Source: Methanobrevibacter sp. TLL-48-HuF1 (GTDB lineage Archaea > Methanobacteriota > Methanobacteria > Methanobacteriales > Methanobacteriaceae). Taken from it: DNA of 64,000 nt. Positions 56,202 through 64,000 of this stretch are shown one piece after another (positions within the stretch are counted from its first letter, which is position 1; the number at the start of each line of letters is the position of its first letter). The notes under the pieces were generated by a model. The model saw nothing but the letters and a program-made list of their open reading frames with translations, was not told the origin of the DNA and made no database searches. The stretch covers positions 1,602,501 through 1,666,500 of the forward strand of contig NZ_CP081485.1 of assembly GCF_023617305.1 (NCBI RefSeq), written 5' to 3'. Made by a program: the position numbers and the translations under genes.

Positions 56202-59200
56202 ATGAATAAATTTAAAATAGGTATTATTAGTTTATTTTTCTTATTAATAAGTATGAGTTTTGTTAATGCAGAACATTCTAATATGGCTAATGGTACTGTT
56301 ATTGTAGATGATAACAATTTTGATTCTTATTTTGATAATGATGGTTGTTTAATTAATAATTCAATAGATACGATTTATTTTGGAGATATGTCTAATAAAA
56401 GTATTGTTATTGATAAATCTTTGAGTATTTATTCTTTAAATTCTTCAACAACAATTTTAAATTCATGTTTTAAAATTACTGAAGATGGTTCTAATTCTAT
56501 TTTAAAAAATTTAAATTTTGTTGTTAATTATTCTAAAGGTGATTTTTTACCTCCAATTTACATAGATCAATCATCAAATAATGTAATTGCTGAAAATAAT
56601 ATTAATATTAATTTTAATAATGCTAGTTATACAAATGTAGTTGGAATTTATAATTTTGGTGAATGTATAAATAATATTATTTCTTATAATAAAATTGCTA
56701 TAACTTATTCTAGTCCTGGTAATCATTATGTTTATGGTATAGAATTTACAGGGTCTTCCATGGGGGGGGGCAAAAAGTTATGGTAATTCTAAATTTAATA
56801 AAATCTGTGGAAATACAATAAAAATTAATTCTTACAATTATGTATCTGGAATTTATATTTCTTGTGGTTCTGATGCTATTGTAAGTAATAATGATATTAA
56901 TTTATTTTCAAAAAATTTTGCATATGGTATTGTTGCAGAGTATTCTGAATTACTTGGTTCAATAAATAATTGTAGCAATATAACTATTAGTGCCAATACT
57001 ATTGATGCTACTTCGAGTATGGTTTATGGTATTGAATTATTTAATATTTTTAATGTTAATATTGCAAGTAATATTATAACTACTTTATCTAATGCTAGTT
57101 ATGGTATTGTAGGATATGGTTGTTATAATCATAATGTCATATGGAATGATATTTCAATTAATGGTAGTGATATTTCAATTATCACTAATAATTTTGATGT
57201 TATAGGTACTGGACATGCAGGTATTTGTTATATAAAAAATTCCAATAATTTAACTATTTCTAATAATAATATTTTATCTTATTATGTTCTTGGTGGAGAT
57301 TATGCTATTCGTTTTGATGATAGTAGTTTAACAAGGATATATGTAACATATAATAATTTAACTTCTAATAAATTTACATATATTGGTGATAATGCTGTTA
57401 ATGGTAAAGTTAGATTAGTTAATAATAAAGCATATGTTGTAGATAATATTACTTTTAATGCTATTAATTATACTAGTGTTAATATTTATGTTAATTTAAA
57501 TGGTAGTGATAGTAATGGTAATGGTTCTTTTAAGAAACCATTTTTAACTATTAATAAAGCATTAATGTATTTAAAAAATTTAAAAATTTCTAATAAAACT
57601 GCAAATATTAAAGGCATTATATATATTGGTGAAGGTACTTTTGATGGATTTAAATTAAATCTTAGGGATTTTGTAGTTGATTTTATAGGTTATAATACTA
57701 TTATTGATGGAAAATCTAATTGGTTTTTACAAACATCATCAAAGTCAATAATCAATATTAAAAATGTAACTTTTATTAATGGTGTTTTTAATCAAGACGA
57801 TGCCGGTTTATTTAATAATAAAGGGATATTGAATTTTTATGATTGTAAGTTTTATAATTCAAATTTGTTTGCTAAATCAGGAATTATTTATAATAATGGT
57901 GTGATGGAAGTAAATAATTGTATATTTGATAAATTAATTATATCAAATAAATCATCTATTATTTGTAATGTTGGTATCTTAAAACTTAAAAATAATTCTA
58001 TGAGTTTCCATGGTGGAGGTTATTCTATTTACAATAGTGGTAAAATAGATAATGTTGTATTAAATATATTTAAAGATAGTTCAATTGATGATGATAGAAT
58101 TATTAAATTAAATTCTCCATATATTGAACTAGTTGCTTATCTTCATGATGATAATGGTAATTGTATATCTGGAGGTATTGTTAAATTTTTCATAGAATCT
58201 AAAGAAATTTCATTAAACACAACTTTTAATCATGGAAAAGCATCTATATCTACTTTTGTTTCATCAATTAATGATTTTAGAGTTTCAGCATCTTATTTAA
58301 ATGCATATGCAAATATTGTTATTAATTACGGATATGTTGTCAGTAATTTATCTTCTAATGATGTTAAAATTTATGTTAATGAAAGTGCATTAATTGATGG
58401 TGATGGATCTATAAATAATCCTTATAATTCTATTAATAAACCACTATCTTTAATTAATTCTTCTATTGGGCATTGGAGTATTATTTTATTAGATGGTTAT
58501 TATCAAAATTCTTTGAATAGTTTTGATGCTAAGTATGGTGTAACTTTTGAAGGAATAGGGAATGTTTATATCTTGAATGATTGGGTGTTTAATACAACTT
58601 CAAATATTGAACTTAATAACTTGATATTTTATAAATCTTCTATTGTTAATTTTTATTCAAATATCACAATTAAAAAATGTTTGTTTACAAATTCATCTAA
58701 AACAGCTTTATATTCAAGCCAAGGGAATGTAAAAATTTCAGATTCTAATTTTACATTTAATAATATTCATGATTATCATTATGTTTTTAAAACAGGACAT
58801 GTTGTTGTAGATAAAGGAGGAGCGATATTCAATACAGGTGGATTTTTAATGATTTTTGATTCAATGTTTATGGGCAACGAAGCATGTCATGGTGGTGCCA
58901 TTTTTAACACATATGCTGATTTGCATATTTCTAGTTGTAAATTTATAGATAATCTTGCTTTTGGTGGATTTAATGATGATAGACTTTCTTATTCTGTAGG
59001 TGGTGCAATTTGCCAATTATTGGGTAATGAAATTATAGTTTCAGATACTATATTTTTTAATAATACTGCTAATGGTCAAGGTGGTGCATTTTATTATACT
59101 GGTAGCAATCTTCAATATATTTGGGGTGTTTTTAGTAATACTGGATTAGCTGATGATGGTGTTTTGAATGAGAATCTTCAAGATCTTTATTTCATTAACT

Positions 59201-60351
59201 GTAATTTTACAAATAATTTAGCTCCATTATCTGGAGGTGCTGTTTATATATTTTACAATTCTTTAACTAATTATATTAATTGTATTTTTTCACAGAACCT
59301 TGTTTATACTTATGATATTATTCAATTATTGGCGCAGGGGTCTATGGGTCGTAATTGGTTTTATCCCAATGAAGTAAGTTCACTTAGTTCAATCTCATTA
59401 CTGCCTATTAATAATGGTGGAGCTATTTATGATGATAATGTGATTATAATTGGCAGTACTTTTGAAGGTAATACTGCAGAATCTGGAGGATTACTTGTTG
59501 TTCCATCATTGCTATCTTCAGCAAAGGAGTTGAAATTATTAAATAAACATTATGTGGGAATTACTTTTCTTACATATCATAATAATAATGAAAGAATATA
59601 TGTTGAAGATTCTTCATTATTGACAAGTAGGGATTCTAAATTTATTGGAATTGGTAAATGGGTGGGAAAATATGATGGTCCATCTATTAGTAAGTATATT
59701 AAGGAGTATTATGATGCTCAAGGTTCTTATCCATCTTCTCCACCGGGGAACGGTAATGGTGGTTTTGGAACTGGTGGGAGTAGTGGTTATGCAAATGGTT
59801 CAAAACCTGGTACGGGAAGTGGTGGTCAATCTAATTTAAATATATTTGGATCTTTAACTTGGGGTCAAATTCTTAATTATTTGAACTCACAGGGGAGTAA
59901 TATTGCTATAAATAATGGGAATCATATTACTATTGAAGATATTATTAGTAAACTAAATCAAAATTCTAACAATCAAAATAATAACTCTCAAAGTAGTGAT
60001 TCAAGCGATTCTCATGATACAATTAAAATAAATGGGACTACTAATAAGGATTCTGATAATTCGGGAGGACATATAGTTAATGATGGTGTTGCCGTATCTG
60101 TAGGTGTTAGCTCTAATAGTTTAAATGGTGTTGTAAATGATGGGGATGAATTTTCTTCAAAAGATTCTTCAAGAGATAAAAGTTACTCATCATCTTCAGA
60201 TTCATCATCTGGGAGTCCATACAATTCTTATGAAATTTTAAAAGATGTGAATAAAGAAGTTATTCATCAGAATAATGAATATTTTATTCTCATTTTAATT
60301 ATTTTATTTATATTATTGATAATTGGATTTTATAAAAATAATAAAAGGTAG
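56202..60351 (+). CDS. Giant adhesin-like surface protein, frame interrupted at a G9 tract (probable phase-variable gene)
   Basis: The frame starts at ATG 56202 with a signal peptide (MNKFKIGIISLFFLLISMSF) and stops at 56786, 14 bases after a run of nine G (56762-56770). The +1 frame is open straight through the run and continues to 60351. With eight G the two join as one protein of about 1382 residues. The protein is a right-handed beta-helix adhesin: N/S/I-rich repeats, two YVN..GSD.NGNGS.K.PF.TI-type modules (near 57480 and 58375), an Ig-like domain (58111-58340), GGAIFNT repeats (58820-59080), a Gly/Ser linker (59735-59830), a Ser/Asp-rich stalk and a C-terminal membrane anchor (YFILILIILFILLIIGFY) with a basic tail. 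As sequenced the gene is OFF. Confidence 0.85.
56762..56770 (+). repeat. Homopolymeric G9 tract
   Basis: Nine G in a row inside an adhesin gene that is otherwise very AT-rich. The run lies exactly where the two halves of the gene change frame. Eight or eleven G would restore the frame. Confidence 0.9.
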
Positions 60352-60363
60352 GGGGTTTTTTAA

Positions 60364-63300
60364 TTGAAAAAATATTTAAAGTTATTTATATTAATAATAT
60401 TGTTTGTTTTATCAATTGGTTGTGTAAATGCATCAGATAACTTACTAAATGATATAAATGACACAATTTATGTTAGTGGGGATGGAAATGATTTAAATAA
60501 TGGTTTGACTCAGAATAGTTCTTTTAAAACAATAGATAAAGCATTAAATGTAGGGAATTCTGATAAAGTTATTTATATTGGTGAAGGGAATTACTCTGGG
60601 AAATTAAATACTAATTTATCCATTAATTCAAGTAATATTTATTTGATTGGTGAAAAAGTTAATAAAACCATTATTGATGGGGATAATTTAAATAGACTTT
60701 TGGTAATTTCTTCTAACTCTAATGTTGTTTTAATTAATTTGACTTTTATTAATGGTCATGATTTATATAAAGGTGGAGCTATATTTAATTCAGGAAATTT
60801 GACATTAATTAATTGTACTTTTTTAAGTAATACAGTTTCTAATTCCTTTGTTTTTAAGAATTATGATATTGGTAATGAATGGGATTATGTTTATGGTGCT
60901 GCAATTTATAATGAAGGTTATTTAAATATTAAAAACTCCTATTTTGTTAATAATATATTAGGTAGTGCAAATCAGAAATTTGCTTTTGGAGGAGCTGTTG
61001 CGAGTTATGGTAAAATAATTATTGATAATTCTTTATTTGATAATAATGTTATTATCACTTATAAAAATTGGAATTATTCTAATCAGCATAGTTCTAAAAA
61101 TTATGTTAGTGATATTCAAGCATTTCAAAAAGGAGGGGCAATATTTTGTATAGCTAATTCTTCAATAATCAGTAATTCTGTTTTTAATTATAATAAATTA
61201 ATATTTTTTGAAAATTGTCCATCAAATCATACGATGTTTTTTGTATATTCTGAAGGAGGAGCAATTTATTTCAAAGGTAATAATTGGAGTTTTACCAATT
61301 GTTCTTTTTTAAATAATGCTGCGGATGTTGGAGGAGCAATTTATTTTGAAGGTAATAATACATTATTTGATTCATGTAATTTTGAGTTTAATTCTGCTTA
61401 TTTAGGATGTGCAATTCTTTCATGGGATTTTAATCATAATAAAATGTCATCTAAAGTTCATTATATTGATGGGTTAAATAAATATTATAATGTATTTATT
61501 TTAAATTCTAGTTTTAGAAATAATTATTTCACATGCAGTAAAAATGATAATATTGATGAAATTTTTTTCCGTATGGGTTATGGTGCAGGAGCATGTTATT
61601 TAAAGTTAAATAATATTATGATTAATAATTCAATTTTTGAGAGTAATGGGATGATTTATAGTAAACAATTTGCACATCTATATCAAGAGTGTAATGGGGG
61701 AGCTTTATATCTTTTTGGAAATAATTCTAAAATATCTAATTCTTTATTTAAAGATAATTATGCAGAAATGGGTGGGGCTATATCAAGTTCAGGTTTTAAC
61801 AATTGCATAAGTAATTCTTCATTTTTAAATAATTTTGCTCTTTCAAAAGATGGAGGTGCTATTTGTAATTCTCTTGGAAATATTCATATTAATAATTCTA
61901 ATTTTACCTCTAACTTTGCTTTAAAAAGGGGAGGTGGAGTTTATTCAGCTTCATTTTGGAATAATGGTGATGGAAATCAGGTTTATTCAACATATGAAAA
62001 TTCTAAATTTATAAATAATGTTGTTAATGGTTATGGGGGCGCTATTGATGATAGTAGTAGCCATATTAATTATAAAAATTTAGAATTTGTAGGAAATGTT
62101 GCCTATTGGGGTGGTGCTGTTTATTCATCGGGTAATGGTAATATTTTCAATGAATCTAAGTTTATAAATAATATAGCTAAAAATGATGATTATTCTAATG
62201 GTGGTGCAATATTTAGCCAAGGTTCCGATTGTGAGTATCTTTCTTGCGTATTTTTGAATAATTCTGCAAATTTAAATGGTGGAGCAATTTATAGTGCTGG
62301 AAACAATATTTATTGTGTTAATTCATTTTTTAATAATAATCATGCATTTAAAGGAGGAGCAATTTGGTTATCTGGAAGTGGAGGCAAAATTCAAAATAAT
62401 ACATTTAATTCAAATGGTGCGATATATGGGGGAGCAATTTATACTATCACTAATGAGTTGATTGTTGATTATAATCTATTTAAACAAGACAATGCTAATA
62501 TTTCTGGAGGAGCTATTTATAATGGGGGTATTAATTTAACATTATATTCAAATAGTATGCTTGATTGTGTTGCTAGATTAAATGGTTATGGTTATGGCCA
62601 TTATATATTCACAACATCTACTATTTCCTATTTGGTTGTTTCATTTTTAAATGATACTTTTGTTTCTTCAGATAGTAATAAATTCTATGTTAATGTAACA
62701 GACAATTTTGGAAACCCTATTACTGGCGGAAATGTCACTTTTGTTTTATATAATGAGTTATCTGGTGAAACAATTGATTTAGGAATTGGTGAAGTTATTG
62801 AGGGTTTTGCTTCAGTTGATTATTCTAAAAAATTAGATTATGGGGAATATTATTTAATGGGTAGTTATTCTTATGCAGCAAATCCTATTCTATTAAATAA
62901 AGGAAATTTATTATCTGTAAAATTATCTAAATTAAATATTTATTATTATAATAATCCAAATAATTTTAGTTTAGGCAATAATTTTACATTTTATTTAACT
63001 TTGGTGGATTTAAATGGTGATTTTATTCCAAATGCAGAAATTAAGGTTTATGAAAATGGAGTTTATTCTCATTCTTTAATCACGGATAATTCTGGTTTTG
63101 TTAATTCATCATTTGATAATTTAAACACTTTAGGCACTCATTATTTTAATTTTGTTTATAATGGTGATTTAATTCATTCCCGTACATTTAATAATTTAAG
63201 TATTACAATTTATCCGGATGATAATGACAAATTTAAAGATGTTATTTTCTTTTCTTATTATCCTATTGTTATTGCATCTGTTGGTGATCAGATTCCGTTT

Positions 63301-64000
63301 GAGTTTTTCATAGGGGTTGATGGAAATAAACCATTATTTAATATATCTACTTTAAGATACTTTTCAGTATATAAAAACGGTGAATTAATAAAATGTGAAA
63401 ATTATAGGGATTATTTGGGAAAATGTGTTAGTTCTGGTAAATTGTATAATTATAAATCAGTTAATAATTTAACATTTATTGATTTTTTAGTTTCTGATTA
63501 CGGTGAATTTTGTATGCCGATTATTGAAAATGAATCTGGTGTTTTTGTTTATACTATTTTATTCAATGGGGGATTAATAAAACAATATAATGCTTCTAAA
63601 GAATATTTGCCTCTTGTTAATGATGAAGATTATTATTATAATTCTGCTAATGTTTCTGTGATTGTTATTATAAATCAAAAAGGAGTTAATTTAAATACTA
63701 AAATCACTACTGGAAGTTCAATTACTATTAATGAAGTTCAGAACCTTAATTTTACATCTAATTTATCTTATCTTAATGGGACTGGTTTGGATAATAAAAA
63801 AATTTTAGTTTATAATAATGGAAATTTTGTAGGTTCATTTGTAACTGATAATTTGGGTGTTGGATCATTTAAGCTTGATGATACATTGAATAAAGGAGAA
63901 CATATATTTGAATTAGTTTTTGCAGGCGATAGCGAGAATTCTAGTTGTTATACTTTTTTGACAGTGAATGTTGTTGATAATCCTGATAAAATCGATACTT
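60364..64000 (+). CDS. Second giant adhesin-like protein, beta-helix with GGAI repeats, 3' end cut by window
   Basis: The frame is open from TTG 60364 to the window end, at least 1212 codons. AGGGGGT lies seven bases before the TTG. A signal peptide (KKYLKLFILIILFVLSIG) is followed by a YVSGDGNDLNNG module and a long parallel beta-helix with many GGAI(F/Y) and F.NN motifs to about 62560, a pattern like chlamydial polymorphic membrane proteins. From about 62640 Ig-like repeats take over (VTDNFGNPITGGNVTF, LVDLNGDFIPNAEIKV, NNKKILVYNNGNFVGSF). It starts 12 bases after the poly-G adhesin and probably shares its transcript. Confidence 0.87.
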   Translation, partial: MKKYLKLFILIILFVLSIGCVNASDNLLNDINDTIYVSGDGNDLNNGLTQNSSFKTIDKALNVGNSDKVIYIGEGNYSGKLNTNLSINSSNIYLIGEKVNKTIIDGDNLNRLLVISSNSNVVLINLTFINGHDLYKGGAIFNSGNLTLINCTFLSNTVSNSFVFKNYDIGNEWDYVYGAAIYNEGYLNIKNSYFVNNILGSANQKFAFGGAVASYGKIIIDNSLFDNNVIITYKNWNYSNQHSSKNYVSDIQAFQKGGAIFCIANSSIISNSVFNYNKLIFFENCPSNHTMFFVYSEGGAIYFKGNNWSFTNCSFLNNAADVGGAIYFEGNNTLFDSCNFEFNSAYLGCAILSWDFNHNKMSSKVHYIDGLNKYYNVFILNSSFRNNYFTCSKNDNIDEIFFRMGYGAGACYLKLNNIMINNSIFESNGMIYSKQFAHLYQECNGGALYLFGNNSKISNSLFKDNYAEMGGAISSSGFNNCISNSSFLNNFALSKDGGAICNSLGNIHINNSNFTSNFALKRGGGVYSASFWNNGDGNQVYSTYENSKFINNVVNGYGGAIDDSSSHINYKNLEFVGNVAYWGGAVYSSGNGNIFNESKFINNIAKNDDYSNGGAIFSQGSDCEYLSCVFLNNSANLNGGAIYSAGNNIYCVNSFFNNNHAFKGGAIWLSGSGGKIQNNTFNSNGAIYGGAIYTITNELIVDYNLFKQDNANISGGAIYNGGINLTLYSNSMLDCVARLNGYGYGHYIFTTSTISYLVVSFLNDTFVSSDSNKFYVNVTDNFGNPITGGNVTFVLYNELSGETIDLGIGEVIEGFASVDYSKKLDYGEYYLMGSYSYAANPILLNKGNLLSVKLSKLNIYYYNNPNNFSLGNNFTFYLTLVDLNGDFIPNAEIKVYENGVYSHSLITDNSGFVNSSFDNLNTLGTHYFNFVYNGDLIHSRTFNNLSITIYPDDNDKFKDVIFFSYYPIVIASVGDQIPFEFFIGVDGNKPLFNISTLRYFSVYKNGELIKCENYRDYLGKCVSSGKLYNYKSVNNLTFIDFLVSDYGEFCMPIIENESGVFVYTILFNGGLIKQYNASKEYLPLVNDEDYYYNSANVSVIVIINQKGVNLNTKITTGSSITINEVQNLNFTSNLSYLNGTGLDNKKILVYNNGNFVGSFVTDNLGVGSFKLDDTLNKGEHIFELVFAGDSENSSCYTFLTVNVVDNPDKIDT

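Noticed and set aside
57019-60351. Separate gene starting at ATG 57019
   Set aside because: The frame is open upstream to the G9 tract and reads as the same beta-helix; there is no ribosome binding site or signal peptide at 57019.
62276-62461. Small plus-strand frame inside the second adhesin
   Set aside because: Out of frame with the 1212-codon adhesin frame that covers the same bases.

Overview
The window looks like chromosome of a Methanobrevibacter-type methanogen (Methanobacteriales, close in style to the gut species M. smithii). The evidence is a very AT-rich sequence, archaeal TATA boxes of the type TTTATATA, a full euryarchaeal S10/spc ribosomal cluster with archaeal-only members (S4e, L32e, L19e, L34e, L14e), a formylmethanofuran dehydrogenase-type polyferredoxin, a pycA-birA pair, pseudomurein-binding repeats, and very large adhesin-like surface proteins. 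Start codons are often TTG or GTG, and one gene seems to use ATT.

Layout. 1-869: end-truncated B12-binding/radical SAM protein (minus). 870-4741: secreted wall protein with eight Ig-like repeats, two pseudomurein-binding repeats and a C-terminal transglutaminase-like Cys-His-Asp domain. 4805-6162: an intact insertion sequence with 24-bp inverted ends and a perfect 8-bp target duplication. 6234-8018: coaD, a 2[4Fe-4S] ferredoxin and an eight-cluster polyferredoxin (FwdF type). 8044-8430: two tiny class III-signal pilins (minus), one of only 57 residues. 8614-14649: unknown membrane proteins, a UPF0173 hydrolase, RqcH/NEMF-type protein, a small EMC6-like membrane protein and a DUF2070 protein. 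14814-22359: AraC-type regulator, two half-size ABC exporters and a complete ECF-type transporter (S, T and fused A-A' components), a bacterial-looking import locus. 22546-28786: fumarate hydratase beta subunit, an MJ0158-type PLP enzyme, birA and pycA, a METTL5-type methyltransferase and a SPOUT RNA methyltransferase.

29124-45781 is the ribosomal super-operon: L3, L4, L23, L2, S19, L22, S3, L29, eIF1-like SUI1, RNase P Rpp29, S17, L14, L24, S4e, L5, S14, S8, L6, L32e, L19e, L18, S5, L30, L15, SecY, adenylate kinase, an Oxa1/EMC3-like DUF106 protein, L34e, cytidylate kinase, L14e and Cbf5. It couples translation, RNA modification and membrane insertion. Three leaders in it (before L3, before Rpp29, before L19e) carry inverted repeats that could control expression.

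45935-64000 is accessory. It holds a 2151-residue protein (zinc ribbon, about 80-residue helical repeats, SF1 UvrD helicase with an inserted nuclease-like block, three topoisomerase-type zinc ribbons), a LemA/DUF2207 pair, a decayed IS5-like element with 19-bp inverted ends, and two giant adhesin-like genes. The first adhesin is split by a run of nine G: with eight G the two halves are one frame of about 1380 codons, which is the signature of a slipped-strand phase-variable (contingency) gene. The second runs off the window end.

The most notable points are the poly-G adhesin switch, the giant helicase-nuclease with its tandem repeats, the wall-binding transglutaminase-like protein with a probable ATT start, and the structured leaders in the ribosomal cluster. 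No tRNA, rRNA or CRISPR array was seen.
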